A stretch of 64,000 nucleotides of DNA from an uncultured Verrucomicrobiota bacterium (GCA_913058185.1 CAJXQX010000014.1:1-64000), one strand, 5' to 3'. Positions 16,923-25,650 are shown, counted from the stretch's first letter. Notes: generated by a model from the sequence alone, not told the origin. Numbers and translations are program-made.

Positions 16923-17591
16923 CTAATAGCGAACCAGGACGAGTTTGTCCCCTTGGACCGACACGTCATCGAGCGAATCCCAGTCGTCTTCCATTTCGTG
17001 AGGAATTTCCTGAGCGGCAAAAATTCGATTCATCACGAACCCACCAACGATGGGCAGCTTATGGGCCGCTAATTGACCGATCATAATTTCTTGAGGTTGA
17101 AAAGTGAATCGATCTCCGTCCGTGGAGAATCCGCCGCGCGCTTGCACCACAAACGAACGGCTGAAACCGGGCAGACTGATATCGCAGGGCAATCCCACTT
17201 GAAGCGCACCTTCATGAAGCCTAAAGTTGATCGATTGGGTCGAGATCATGCCGGGTCCCTCTGCGGAATCGGGCTTCGTTTCAGAAGAGGAATACCACGT
17301 GTTCAGTTCATCCGAAGTCAGGGAAATCGCAATCGCTCCTTCTTCGCTTATCATCTGTTTTTTGCGCAGCCATTGTCCGCCTTGGCTGCTGCGGGCCGAA
17401 CCCATCACATAATACACCCGATCTGGATCGGGTTCACGGGGCAACGAGCGCACCGTCTGCACGGGTTGAGCGATTAAATAACCAGCGGCTAAAACGCCCC
17501 CCAATACCAAGCTGATCACCGCGCCGATCGTGACTTCGAAAAAGCTCGGCCCATAGAGTTCACGCTTAACTTTTTTTGCAGATTTGGCCAT
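16923..17591 (-). CDS. Hypothetical membrane-anchored protein
   Basis: A 222-residue protein not assigned to a family. After a basic N-terminus (KSAKKVKRE) there is one strong membrane helix at about residues 20-42 (IGAVISLVLGGVLAAGYLIA), so most of the protein should face the periplasm. The rest is rich in beta-prone segments, such as INFRLHEGALQVGLP and SFVVQARGGF, with no catalytic motif. It lies 18 bp downstream of the FmdB-type zinc ribbon gene on the same strand and is probably co-transcribed with it. Confidence 0.75.
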   Translation of the reverse strand: MAKSAKKVKRELYGPSFFEVTIGAVISLVLGGVLAAGYLIAQPVQTVRSLPREPDPDRVYYVMGSARSSQGGQWLRKKQMISEEGAIAISLTSDELNTWYSSSETKPDSAEGPGMISTQSINFRLHEGALQVGLPCDISLPGFSRSFVVQARGGFSTDGDRFTFQPQEIMIGQLAAHKLPIVGGFVMNRIFAAQEIPHEMEDDWDSLDDVSVQGDKLVLVRY

Positions 17592-17609
17592 GATGTGATC
17601 GGGTTAAAA

Positions 17610-17909
17610 CTAGGTGTTAGATTTGCCAGCCGCTTGGGTAGATTTGCCACCTTCGGTCTTTGCCGGGGTTTTCGCCCCTTCGGTTTTGGCGCCTTCGGTT
17701 TTGGCGCCTTCGCCACCGCGAGGCTTGTTCTTATAATCGGTGATATAGAATCCCGTGCCCTTGAAAATCAATCCTGCTCCTGCTCCCACCAGTCGTTTGG
17801 CGGACCGCTTTTTGCAGTCAGGACAGGTCTTGAGCGGCTCGTCCTTCATGGACTGAAACACTTCCCAATCGTGGCCACACTTGGTGCAGGTGTAGTCGTA
17901 AGTCGGCAT
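17610..17909 (-). CDS. FmdB family zinc ribbon protein
   Basis: A 99-residue protein. The N-terminal half is an FmdB-type zinc ribbon, MPTYDYTCTKCGHDWEVFQS with a second pair CPDC, so four cysteines can hold one zinc. The segment LIFKGTGFYITDYK is the usual FmdB tail. The C-terminus is a low-complexity repeat of GAKTEGAKTEGAKT type, basic and threonine-rich, encoded by near-identical 12-bp units (about 17640-17710). The function of the family is not settled; it is often called a putative regulator. The repeats probably vary in number between strains. Confidence 0.88.
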   Translation of the reverse strand: MPTYDYTCTKCGHDWEVFQSMKDEPLKTCPDCKKRSAKRLVGAGAGLIFKGTGFYITDYKNKPRGGEGAKTEGAKTEGAKTPAKTEGGKSTQAAGKSNT

Positions 17910-17938
17910 AATATATCTAAGGGCTAAAAATTCTAAAA

Positions 17939-18544
17939 CTAGGGTTTAATGCCGCTGCGGCGGCTTTCTTCAATAATCCGGTAGGTCGCGGCGTAATAGG
18001 TCCAACTCCCGGCCATCGCTACAAAAACGGTGAAGGTCATCAACGGGTAACCCGCGACTAATAGTCCAATCAACGCCAAGGTCGGCAGCACGAAACGAGA
18101 CTGGGCGGAGCGTAACATGGCGCCCAGCACCTGAAAACGGAACGCGTCGGCGTATTGCTCGCGTTTCTGGTATTGGTAGATGCCTGCTACCACGAGTGGT
18201 CCCGCGACCATCACCACGGGAACCATGGGAAGGTAAACAAATACCCCAAAATCGAAAACGCGGAGCGGCAGCGTCAGCAGCCAGGCCACGGCGATCGGCA
18301 ATACGCCGAGGACCAAGAAAATGACAAATGCCACGATTCCGTCATAAAAGAGGCGTTTCCACTCCCCCCAGTCCGGTAATATGACCGTATCGCCGCGTCG
18401 GGCGCGCTCAATCAAAGCGTAGAGATACCCGAACACAAAAAATTGGGCGATGGGTATCACCAACAAGAGCGCCCCCACGATACACTTAAGGAACCAAGGG
18501 GAATCCGCGAAAAGGCGTTTGCAAACGAGTTCTAGAGTGGGCAT
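17939..18544 (-). CDS. DUF4013-like integral membrane protein
   Basis: A 201-residue membrane protein with five or six hydrophobic segments. It resembles DUF4013 proteins in its opening (LELVCKRLFADSPWFLKCIVGALLLVIPI) and in the charged loop GDTVILPDWGEWKRLFYDG. The function is unknown. ATG 18544 is chosen because the longer frame would run into the divergent prenyltransferase gene at 18588 and lacks family similarity. It is likely the first gene of a unit with the FmdB and hypothetical genes downstream. Confidence 0.8.
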   Translation of the reverse strand: MPTLELVCKRLFADSPWFLKCIVGALLLVIPIAQFFVFGYLYALIERARRGDTVILPDWGEWKRLFYDGIVAFVIFLVLGVLPIAVAWLLTLPLRVFDFGVFVYLPMVPVVMVAGPLVVAGIYQYQKREQYADAFRFQVLGAMLRSAQSRFVLPTLALIGLLVAGYPLMTFTVFVAMAGSWTYYAATYRIIEESRRSGIKP

Positions 18545-18587
18545 TGCGACGTAAAGACGATGTGCTGCCGAAAGTAGCGAAGCCCCG

Positions 18588-19475
18588 ATGGAAGTCACAA
18601 ACAAATTAAAATCCCTTGTTAGCCGCCTTGAAACCGGCATCGACCGTCATGTCCCGGCCCCTGAGACCCGACCGAGCCAGCTTCACCAAGCGATGCGCTA
18701 CAGTCTGGAGGCCGGCGGAAAGCGCCTGCGCCCTGCTCTACTGCTCGCTGTGGCGGAATTGGACCCAAAGCCCAATGCGCCCGATCCCTTGCCCGCGGCG
18801 GTCGCCATCGAGTGTTTACACACCTATTCGCTGATCCACGACGACCTGCCCTGCATGGACGACGATGACCTGCGGCGAGGCCGTGCGACCGTGCATCGCC
18901 AGTTTGATGAAGCCACCGCGCTGTTGGCCGGTGATTCCCTACTCACGCATGCCTTTGCCCTGCTGGCCAAGGCCTACGCCGATAACCCGACCCTGTCACA
19001 CGCGCTGATCCGGGAATTATCCCACGCCGCTGGCTCCCAGCGCCTGATCGGTGGACAGATGGAAGATCTGCTCGGAGAAGCCAAAGGTGATGCCACCGCC
19101 GAGGATCTCGACTATATCCACCTCAACAAGACCGCTGCGATGATCGAGACAGCCTTAGTGATGGGCGGAATGGTTGCAGGTTGGTCGAACGAGCAGCTGA
19201 CCACGCTGCGCTCGGCCGGGCGGGATCTCGGACTAGCTTTTCAAATCGTCGATGACATCCTCGATGTCACCGCCGACACGGCAACATTGGGCAAAACAGT
19301 GGGCAAAGACGAAGCCACCGAAAAGACGACCTACGTGCGTCTCCACGGGATAGAAACCTCCCGCACCATGGTCGCCGACCGCACCAAGGCTGTGATCGCG
19401 GCATTCGCCTCGTTGCCGGGCGACACGACTTTTCTGGAAAAACTGGCCCAAATGATGGCCAATCGAGTGAATTAG
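18588..19475 (+). CDS. ispA: Polyprenyl synthetase, likely farnesyl/geranyl diphosphate synthase
   Basis: A 295-residue all-helical trans-prenyltransferase. Both aspartate-rich motifs are intact: DDLPCMDDDDLRRG (first, with a two-residue insertion typical of bacterial FPP synthases) and DDILD (second). GGKRLRP near residue 43 is the diphosphate-binding loop. It condenses isopentenyl diphosphate onto allylic primers to make C15 or C20 precursors, for example for undecaprenyl phosphate. It is divergent from the DUF4013 gene. No dxs is adjacent, so the chain length is assigned from motif type only. Confidence 0.92.
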   Translation: MEVTNKLKSLVSRLETGIDRHVPAPETRPSQLHQAMRYSLEAGGKRLRPALLLAVAELDPKPNAPDPLPAAVAIECLHTYSLIHDDLPCMDDDDLRRGRATVHRQFDEATALLAGDSLLTHAFALLAKAYADNPTLSHALIRELSHAAGSQRLIGGQMEDLLGEAKGDATAEDLDYIHLNKTAAMIETALVMGGMVAGWSNEQLTTLRSAGRDLGLAFQIVDDILDVTADTATLGKTVGKDEATEKTTYVRLHGIETSRTMVADRTKAVIAAFASLPGDTTFLEKLAQMMANRVN

Positions 19476-19548
19476 GCGGTCTCCCCTACCTGATCTCCGG
19501 AACGGCATCCCCCTTGCCAGCACAAGTTTCGTGCGCACGATTATCACC

Positions 19549-19764
19549 ATGAAACAGAACCTCACGGTGACTGCCGATCGAGGGACCATCCAAGCGGCCC
19601 GACAGCGTGCGACCAAGGAAGGCACCACCCTCAATCATCTATTCAGAAACTAGATCGCGAACTACGCCCAAACCCAACCCACCGAGGAGAATTATCAGAG
19701 ATTCATAGTCTCGCCTAGACCATGTCGTCCCTGGAACGACCTTCAACCGGGACGAAATGAATGA
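19549..19764 (+). pseudogene. Decayed VapB-type antitoxin gene
   Basis: The ATG frame MKQNLTVTADRGTIQAARQR, followed by ATKEGTTLNHLFRN, then TAG (19651-19653), matches the N-terminus of small ribbon-helix-helix antitoxins. The same frame goes on as IANYAQTQPTEENYQRF, which fits the usual continuation of such proteins, so the TAG probably replaced TGG (Trp). The total is 72 codons, normal for this type. Its final TGA overlaps an ATG (ATGA), the classical antitoxin-toxin junction. As it stands only 34 residues can be made. Confidence 0.65.
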
Positions 19765-19838
19765 GCGCTGAGTTTTTTCTCGATTCGCTTTCTCAGCCCA
19801 CTCCGACGCAGTTTTCAACCACAGACTCACACCGATAG
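19761..19838 (+). pseudogene. Remnant of a PIN-domain (VapC-type) toxin gene
   Basis: The ATG overlaps the antitoxin stop. The first nine codons read MSAEFFLDS, like the start of PIN toxins, where the Asp is the first metal ligand. The rest does not match and stops after 25 codons. The junction is followed by AACCACAGACTCACACCGAT, which resembles the short dispersed repeats common in these genomes, so a repeat or deletion may have removed the toxin body. Confidence 0.45.
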
Positions 19839-20005
19839 CTGAACCCTGATTTCTCCCAAAGAAATCACAGCTCGGTGGGGTCCATCGCGTAACGGTATTA
19901 AAGCCATTCGTGTTCAAAAACTGCAGGCCGACAGCAACTTCATCAGCCTACTAAAAACTGGCTTCCTATCAGCAGTATCAGTCAACAGGACTGAAGATCG
20001 GTCGT
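19839..20005. other. Intergenic stretch without a supported gene
   Basis: The rest of the 530-bp gap between the prenyl synthase and TonB-like genes. Outside the toxin-antitoxin remnant I see no conserved coding, no tRNA and no clear terminator. A 92-codon minus-strand frame (19639-19917) covers it but shows no family features. Confidence 0.5.
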
Positions 20006-20737
20006 CTATCGCCCACGACCGCCGCCACCACCGCCCCGGCCACCACGTTCCGGGGGCTTTTCCGTGATCATGATCGGAAAGGTGACCTCAACCAACTGAG
20101 GTTTACCCTTCTTTTTCATGGGCTCGAATACGCGAGTGGCGATGGTCGAAATTGCGGCGAGTCTCCATACATTTTCCACCTCATCGATCACCTCGGGATT
20201 GTAGGTTTTCCCATCCTTGCCGATAAGGAACTTAACGCGAACGCGTTGTTCTTCTCCGCTACCCATCTTTGTTTTCGGGTAAGAAACTCGCGGAGGAGAT
20301 TTCGGAGTAGGACGTTGCCCGAGTTCTCTCATCGGAATCGGCTTACCCTCGAATTTCTTAAAAATCATGCGTCCAAAAGCACGGTTCAACATATCATTCT
20401 GATTGGGCTTAAATTGAAACGGGATGGAAACTCGCTTGTCGACCGCCTCACCGTCCTTGGTCGCTGGTTCAAATCGCCAAGCCGGAAGCACGGCCAAAAC
20501 CGCTTTCCCAAACGCCTCATCATCGGCGGATTTCACCGATGGTTTTGTGACCTTACCGTCTGCTCCTACCGTAAATTGCACGACCGCCGTGCCCGCGATC
20601 GGTTCTTTGACCTTCAGTGCCGGATAATCCGGAGCCTTGGTTTTGAGCGGTTTAGGTGGAGTAGATGCGGCGTTTATCGATAAAACGCCTGCCATCAGAG
20701 CAGCCAGAAGACGGGGGATAAGGGGCATGGATAGCAT
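20006..20737 (-). CDS. TonB C-terminal domain family protein (two domains)
   Basis: A 243-residue protein with a signal peptide (residues 1-24, PLIPRLLAALMAGVLSINA) and two TonB-C-like domains. The first is at about 30-105 (YPALKVKEPIAGTAVVQFTV, PAWRFEPA) and the second at about 140-225 (VRVKFLIGKDGKTYNPEVID, RVFEPMKKKGKP). It ends in a glycine/arginine-rich tail (RGGRGGGGGGRGR). There is no proline-rich periplasm-spanning rod and no exbB/exbD neighbour, so it is not a classical energy transducer. A periplasmic or envelope role is inferred. Start 20737 or 20728 are equally possible. Confidence 0.82.
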   Translation of the reverse strand: MLSMPLIPRLLAALMAGVLSINAASTPPKPLKTKAPDYPALKVKEPIAGTAVVQFTVGADGKVTKPSVKSADDEAFGKAVLAVLPAWRFEPATKDGEAVDKRVSIPFQFKPNQNDMLNRAFGRMIFKKFEGKPIPMRELGQRPTPKSPPRVSYPKTKMGSGEEQRVRVKFLIGKDGKTYNPEVIDEVENVWRLAAISTIATRVFEPMKKKGKPQLVEVTFPIMITEKPPERGGRGGGGGGRGR

Positions 20738-20871
20738 AGACGCTCAAATATTGGACGAAGTTACAATCGGGGTGAAAAATTCTACGCAACTTTCTAAAGG
20801 TTGCCGGGGTATTTAAATAGTAACTAAATGAAAACTTCCCGGAGTAAAGCTCCACTCAGTCCATTTCAACC

Positions 20872-21267
20872 ATGCCTGAACCTAAAAATATCACCCCTTC
20901 AAACATCGACTCGAGCCACCGTCTGCTCGCAATCCTCTGTCACGCCGCGACCTTCTTCGGCGCGCCACTCCTGGTTCCACTGATCATCTACTTGGTGTCC
21001 AAGAAAGATGAGTCGATCGTCTCCGTCCACGCTGCCGAGGCCCTCAATTTTCACATTAGCTTCGTGCTGTGGGCACTGCTCTGCGTGCCGCTGACCCTCC
21101 TCTTCGGCCTCGGAGCACTTCTCATCGGGATCCTCGCCATCGCGGCCTTCGTCCTCTCCATCATCGCAGTCGTGAAGGCCGCCAACGACGAGGTGTATCG
21201 CTACCCCCTCACCTTGCGTTTGGTCGGCGATCTCCCTCCTCGCCGAGACGTGGTGCGCGACGCCTGA
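20872..21267 (+). CDS. DUF4870 domain-containing membrane protein
   Basis: A 131-residue protein with three or four hydrophobic segments matching DUF4870: HRLLAILCHAATFFGAPLLV, then IYLVSKKDESIVSVHAAEAL (the conserved K-x-x-x-V-x-x-H-A element), then LNFHISFVLWALL. The function of the family is unknown. It is divergent from the TonB-like gene and convergent with the sulfatase gene, ending 14 bp from it. Confidence 0.88.
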   Translation: MPEPKNITPSNIDSSHRLLAILCHAATFFGAPLLVPLIIYLVSKKDESIVSVHAAEALNFHISFVLWALLCVPLTLLFGLGALLIGILAIAAFVLSIIAVVKAANDEVYRYPLTLRLVGDLPPRRDVVRDA

Positions 21268-21281
21268 TCTAGCAATCGGAT

Positions 21282-22664
21282 CTACTTGGGCAAGTGCTGC
21301 ATCAACGCTGATTTGGTCGCCACAACTCCGGGGCGACCGATCAGATTCGTCGACTCGGCGGGATCCTTTTGACGGTCATAGAGCTCTTCGCTGCCATCCG
21401 CGTATTGAATGTATCGATACGCTGACGTCACCACACTGTGGTTGGCTGCCCGCAAGTTCGTAATCGCGGGGTGATCCCAGGGGGTCTGCGGATTTTCAAT
21501 CAAGGGCCGCAAGCTGTGGCCCTCATTCACCGGATTGGCGGGTAGCCCACAAAGATCAAGTAATGTGGGATAAACATCCAGGAGTTGAGTCACGCGATGC
21601 GTCACTTGCCCTTCGGGTAGCCCCGGACCCGCGACGATCATGGGGACTTTGGTGGAGCGGTCCCACAAGGTGACTTTCTTAAAGATTCCCTTTTCGCCCA
21701 AATGGTAGCCGTGATCCGACCATAACAAAATGATCGTATTATCGGCGTAGGGCGACGCCTCTAAAGCGTCCAGCACCGTGCCGACTTGATGGTCGACGAA
21801 TGAAATGCAGGCCAAATACGCCTGCACAATATTTGCCCATTGGTCTTCTTCGATTGCCCAGTCGGTCGTCGGATACTGCGGCTCCCATGCCACTGATTTA
21901 GCATACTCCGGGATGTCGTCCCAATCATTCGGATCATATTCCGGCATCGTCAGCTCATCGGTCGGATTTTGCATCTCAAACCAACGTGGCGGCACAAACC
22001 AAGGCACATGCGGACGAAGAAAACCCGCCATCAGTAAAAACGGACTATCATGATCCTCGCCCAACCGTTCGATGGCCCACTGCGCGGTGCGGTAATCCGC
22101 GGTTTCTTCATCCGTCGCCGGCCAAGCCTGCCAGTCGGTCGAAGTCTCATCACTCACCCAATTGTAGCCCGGTTTTGGCTTCGGCCCAAACGGCTCCCGG
22201 CCACCCGACATATCGATGGTGCCTTCGGGCACGTGCGTATGGAAGATCTTCCCCACCGCCATCGTCTTATAACCAGCCTGGGCAAATGACTCGTGCAGCA
22301 TTGGGGTGCCATGTTTTTTGGCCAACCGCTGCACCTCTTCGTCCGTCAGGTGATCGGTGATGCCCATCGTCGACGGCAGAAGGCCGGTCATGATACTGGC
22401 CCGCGAGGGACCGCAGAGGGGGAACTGACAATGCGTATCGGCGAAGAGCGTGCCGCGCCGCGCCAGCCGGTCGATATTGGGTGTCTTCACATCCGGGTGC
22501 CCGTCCATCACCGACAGCCAGTCGTTCAAATCATCGATCGCGATGAAGAGCACATTAGGCGGCGAACTGACTATCTCTTCCGCGACTTCAATCGGTTCAG
22601 CCTGCGAGCAACCAGCCAGAATCAATAAACTCAACGGGAGTAATAACCGGAGGGGTAACTTCAT
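21282..22664 (-). CDS. Sulfatase, iduronate-2-sulfatase-like lipoprotein
   Basis: A 460-residue type I sulfatase. The formylglycine signature is intact (CGPSRAS), with the preceding metal site NVLFIAIDDLNDW and later metal ligands in LLWSDHGYHLGEKG. The N-terminus is a lipoprotein signal with lipobox LAGC (Cys19), so the enzyme should sit in the envelope. It likely removes sulfate from sulfated glycans, a hallmark lifestyle of marine or algal-degrading Verrucomicrobiota; the substrate is an inference. No sulfatase-maturing enzyme is encoded in this window, so activation must rely on a gene elsewhere. Confidence 0.93.
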   Translation of the reverse strand: MKLPLRLLLPLSLLILAGCSQAEPIEVAEEIVSSPPNVLFIAIDDLNDWLSVMDGHPDVKTPNIDRLARRGTLFADTHCQFPLCGPSRASIMTGLLPSTMGITDHLTDEEVQRLAKKHGTPMLHESFAQAGYKTMAVGKIFHTHVPEGTIDMSGGREPFGPKPKPGYNWVSDETSTDWQAWPATDEETADYRTAQWAIERLGEDHDSPFLLMAGFLRPHVPWFVPPRWFEMQNPTDELTMPEYDPNDWDDIPEYAKSVAWEPQYPTTDWAIEEDQWANIVQAYLACISFVDHQVGTVLDALEASPYADNTIILLWSDHGYHLGEKGIFKKVTLWDRSTKVPMIVAGPGLPEGQVTHRVTQLLDVYPTLLDLCGLPANPVNEGHSLRPLIENPQTPWDHPAITNLRAANHSVVTSAYRYIQYADGSEELYDRQKDPAESTNLIGRPGVVATKSALMQHLPK

Positions 22665-22774
22665 GCCCGAAAGCTGGGTGCGATAATCCGTTCGGTCAAA
22701 CCAGAGAAAATTGATCAGTTCACCCCATCATTCCCCCGGATCAAACTCCGTTCGGCTATTTGACGCCGTGGCAG

Positions 22775-23308
22775 ATGGTCACACGTTCTCACCTTGTGCC
22801 CGTTCCGACTATCGTCCCCCCTATGCCTGGCGCCGAGCAGCGCTTTCAACCATTCGTTGAATTTGTGCAGACGCAGGGATGGGAGACCGAATTCGTCCAG
22901 ATCGAATGGAGCGGTCAACGTCCTCCCTTTGGCCAAACTGAGGTCTTCGAACAAGTCGGTGCTCAAACCGCCGGCAAGATTGTAATGGGATTCTCGCTAG
23001 GCGCGCTCTACTCGCATCTCGGTGCCTTACAAGCGAAGCACCTTATCCTAGGTTCAATTTCGCCGTTCTTTCTGGAAGACGATGACGAACCTCAGCGCTG
23101 GATGATATCCTTCCGCGATGGCAACGCCGTCACCTCGGCCGACGTGCTGTTGGGAGCAAATGAAGATGCCCAGATGCACCGTCGCGCCGAGGCCGTGCGC
23201 GATTTCTACACTCAAAGCAGCTACACCGTCGTGCCGGACGCCGACCATGAACTCTGGCACCCCAACTACCTCGCCGCGATTGGTAAGGTTTTAAACCGGT
23301 TGAGCTAA
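22775..23308 (+). CDS. Alpha/beta hydrolase-like protein
   Basis: A 177-residue protein with a nucleophile elbow GFSLGAL preceded by KIVM, a strand-turn-helix typical of the alpha/beta hydrolase fold. A late Asp-His pair (VPDADHELWHP) can complete the triad. It is shorter than usual (about 220-300 residues), so the cap and some core strands are reduced. The substrate is unknown. ATG 22775 is the first ATG; a TTG five codons upstream and an ATG at 22823 are alternatives. It is divergent from the sulfatase gene (110 bp apart). Confidence 0.72.
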   Translation: MVTRSHLVPVPTIVPPMPGAEQRFQPFVEFVQTQGWETEFVQIEWSGQRPPFGQTEVFEQVGAQTAGKIVMGFSLGALYSHLGALQAKHLILGSISPFFLEDDDEPQRWMISFRDGNAVTSADVLLGANEDAQMHRRAEAVRDFYTQSSYTVVPDADHELWHPNYLAAIGKVLNRLS

Positions 23309-23543
23309 ACGAGCCCGGTGACCGGTCCCGCACAGGCGCGGGAGAGCCCAGCTACAATCAAGCAACTGTTCTGGTTCACAAATCGTGATGTAGCCGAGGT
23401 CGCTGCCCCGGGTTTCAACCTTATTCGTTACCGCACGATGACAATTTCATGAGGTAAACGTGTTCAGCAGCTCTTGTCATCTGGCCTTCCACTCCTGGCG
23501 CTCGATGCCCTGACTATTCCTCGCATCATCGCCATCGGCGGGA

Positions 23544-23897
23544 CTATTTCTGCTTATTCCGGATTTCTTTGATTCGGTGGCCCACTCCGGCAATCGCCTC
23601 GATTACAGGCTTGAGCTCCAAACCCAAGGAGGTGAGTCGATACTCCACCGTGGGAGGTGAGGTCGGCATCACATTTCTTTGCACGACTCCGTCCATTTCC
23701 AATCGCCGTAATCGTTGGGTCAACATCTTGGCTGAGATGCCTGATATGTCACTTTTCAGTTCCGTGAACCGTCGTGCTCTTTTGCTCAGATACCAGATCA
23801 CATTTGGCGTCCAAGCTCCTCCAATCACGCTAAGACATTCGGTGAGCGGACACTTATCGGGCGGTTCGGAAACTGTTTTTTTGCGACGTGAGACCAT
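23544..23897 (-). CDS. HxlR family transcriptional regulator
   Basis: A 117-residue winged-helix protein of the HxlR type. It contains the redox-type cysteine in CPLTECLSVIGGAWTPNVIW, the recognition region FTELKSDISGISAKMLTQRL, and the wing LTSLGLELKPVIEAI. HxlR proteins often sense electrophiles or oxidants and repress adjacent oxidoreductases. ATG 23897 is preferred over a GTG four codons upstream. A palindromic region lies just upstream (23943-23979). The intact gene beyond the neighbouring pseudogene is nitronate monooxygenase, a plausible target. Confidence 0.9.
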   Translation of the reverse strand: MVSRRKKTVSEPPDKCPLTECLSVIGGAWTPNVIWYLSKRARRFTELKSDISGISAKMLTQRLRRLEMDGVVQRNVMPTSPPTVEYRLTSLGLELKPVIEAIAGVGHRIKEIRNKQK

Positions 23898-23942
23898 GAT
23901 TCTTTTCACTTTAACCGGTTACCAAATGGAAACCACATAATT

Positions 23943-23979
23943 AAGTTACTTTAGGTAAGTTAGTATACTTTTGTAACTT
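23943..23979. promoter_or_regulatory. Candidate HxlR operator
   Basis: AAGTTAC and GTAACTT form a perfect 7-bp inverted repeat around 23 bp. The inner sequence holds further symmetric elements (TTACTTTAGGTAA and AAGTTAGTATACTT). HxlR proteins such as YodB bind GTAAC-type dyads. It lies 46 bp upstream of the regulator ATG. Confidence 0.5.
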
Positions 23980-24035
23980 TATGAGTAGTCGTTTGCTGGC
24001 CGAGAGATTCGGCTGAACCAAAATATACTAGGACT

Positions 24036-24499
24036 ACAACAAACCAATCCCCTCTGACCGGACCGGATCTTAAATTCGCTGCCCCTCGCAGCCCTCGCGC
24101 TCGTTTGGGCGGCTACATGCTACTTCCACGTTTACTCGACAAATGTCGCGCCGATCTCGCTGGAACCGTGGATGAATATCACACCAACTGTTTGCTCGAC
24201 CAAGAATTCCTCCAATTCGTGGGGGTGGATCACAATGCCCTACGCGAACAAATCGGTCGCGGAAATGGTGACCACGCGATTCTCGATTGGATCACCGCCA
24301 ACCAAACTCAGCCGCGCAGTCCCTAGGAAATCATCAGCTGGAATGAGTATCAAGAATCGCGTGCTCCAGCTCATCACACGGATCTTTCGGATTACTTTTT
24401 AGGGTCATAGCCAGCCACGAAAAAACGCGGGCAGACATCCACAGTTGGCCGGATCTATTGGATTTCGACGACTATTGCAGCTTCGGCGGAATCGCCTGA
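24036..24499 (+). pseudogene. DUF5069 family protein, pseudogene
   Basis: Three blocks of a DUF5069 protein are in order. The first is RSPRARLGGYMLLPRLLDKC with EYHTNCLLDQEFLQFVG, to ITANQTQPRSP. The second follows an in-frame TAG (where Trp is expected, SP-W-EIISWNEY): EIISWNEYQESRAP. The third is in another frame: RADIHSWPDLLDFDDYCSFGGIA, ending at 24499. So at least one nonsense change and one frameshift have inactivated it. No convincing start codon remains upstream of 24080. DUF5069 has no assigned function. The nitronate monooxygenase gene starts 4 bp after the end. Confidence 0.82.
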
Positions 24500-24503
24500 C
24501 CCC

Positions 24504-25574
24504 ATGACCACGATGCACTCAGATAGCTCATTAGCCAAGCGGCTCAAGATAACCCACCCCATCATTCAGGGACCATTCGGAGGCGGGCTTTCTTCCGTTG
24601 ATCTCGTGGCCGCTGTCTCAAATTCCGGTGGTCTCGGGTCCTATGGTGCCCACATCTTCAACGGGACCGAGATCAAGGAACTCTGTGTCCGTATTAGGAC
24701 AAAGACCGATCGTCCTTTCGCGATCAATTTATGGGTATCCAACGAAGACCCCGAACTCTCAAAGTTCACGGAACCCCAATTCATCGCGCAAAGAAATCAC
24801 TACGGAGAAGTTTACCAACGATTCGGCCTAGAGCCTCCGGAATGGGGCGACCAACATCCTGCAAATTTTGACGAACAGATGGAGGGTGTGCTGGAAGCCG
24901 CTCCGGCGGTTTTCAGTTTCGTTTTTGGAATTTCCTCACCCGACATCCTCAAGGCATGCCGCGAGCGAGGGATTCTCACGATTGCTGCCGCGACCACCAT
25001 TGCAGAGGCAGTAGCAGTGGAGGAAGCGGGGGTGGACATGGTGCTGGCCACCGGGGCGGAGGCCGGAGGACATCGACCTTCATTTCTCCGTCCATCCGAG
25101 GACTCACTGGTTGGCACATTCGCATTGCTTCCAGCCGTTCGGGACAATGTTCGCATACCTGTGATCGCGGCCGGGGGAATCGCCGATCATCGCGGTGTCG
25201 CGGCGGCGCAGCAACTCGGAGCAGATGGGGTGCAAATCGGCACGGCTTTTCTCGCCTGTGCCGAATCGGGCACCACCTCGGCCCACCGAGAATCCCTGCT
25301 GGATAACATCGATGGCCTAACAACGTTGTCTCGCGCGGTCACCGGGCGCTTCGCTCGATTCCTACCGAACGAATTGTCGACCAACGCACCTACGAAGGGA
25401 GCCTCACCACTTCCCTTCCCCGCCCAATCCTGGCTGACTGGGCCGATCAAAAATGCGGCCGCAGTAACGGTGGATCCGGAATTCTCGTCACTTTATGCCG
25501 GTCAAGTCGTGCCACTCGTGAAGCACCCAAAAGTGGACGTTTTGATGCAGGAACTGATCCGTGGGTGGAACTAG
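24504..25574 (+). CDS. Nitronate monooxygenase / 2-nitropropane dioxygenase family
   Basis: A 356-residue FMN-dependent TIM barrel. It has the N-terminal QGPFGGGLSSVDLVAAVSN, the phosphate-binding segment VIAAGGIADHRGVAAAQQLG and the catalytic-region ATGAEAGGHRP, in which the His is the general base of nitronate monooxygenases. It oxidises alkyl nitronates such as propionate-3-nitronate to carbonyl compounds and nitrite. It is downstream of an HxlR regulator and a DUF5069 pseudogene, and convergent with tpiA across a terminator. Confidence 0.92.
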   Translation: MTTMHSDSSLAKRLKITHPIIQGPFGGGLSSVDLVAAVSNSGGLGSYGAHIFNGTEIKELCVRIRTKTDRPFAINLWVSNEDPELSKFTEPQFIAQRNHYGEVYQRFGLEPPEWGDQHPANFDEQMEGVLEAAPAVFSFVFGISSPDILKACRERGILTIAAATTIAEAVAVEEAGVDMVLATGAEAGGHRPSFLRPSEDSLVGTFALLPAVRDNVRIPVIAAGGIADHRGVAAAQQLGADGVQIGTAFLACAESGTTSAHRESLLDNIDGLTTLSRAVTGRFARFLPNELSTNAPTKGASPLPFPAQSWLTGPIKNAAAVTVDPEFSSLYAGQVVPLVKHPKVDVLMQELIRGWN

Positions 25575-25585
25575 ACCCAAGGGAA

Positions 25586-25624
25586 TAAAAAAAATACCCG
25601 GCCGCATCGTGCGACCGGGTATTG
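25586..25624 (-). terminator. Intrinsic terminator of the gap-pgk-tpiA unit
   Basis: A hairpin with arms TACCCGG (25595-25601) and CCGGGTA, extended by further pairing around an ATCGT loop. On the minus strand it is followed by a run of eight or more T (the AAAAAAAA at 25587-25594), so it terminates tpiA. It may also block read-through from the plus-strand gene. Confidence 0.85.
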
Positions 25625-25650
25625 AAAATTGAACCTATATCAGGTGTCCA

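Noticed and set aside
19639-19917. 92-codon minus-strand frame after the prenyl synthase gene
   Set aside because: No family features, and it lies opposite the toxin-antitoxin remnant whose plus-strand reading explains the bases better.
23309-23543. Possible protein fragment (FTNRDVAEVAAPGFNLIRYR) between the hydrolase and HxlR genes
   Set aside because: About 25 codons only, no start and no recognisable family.
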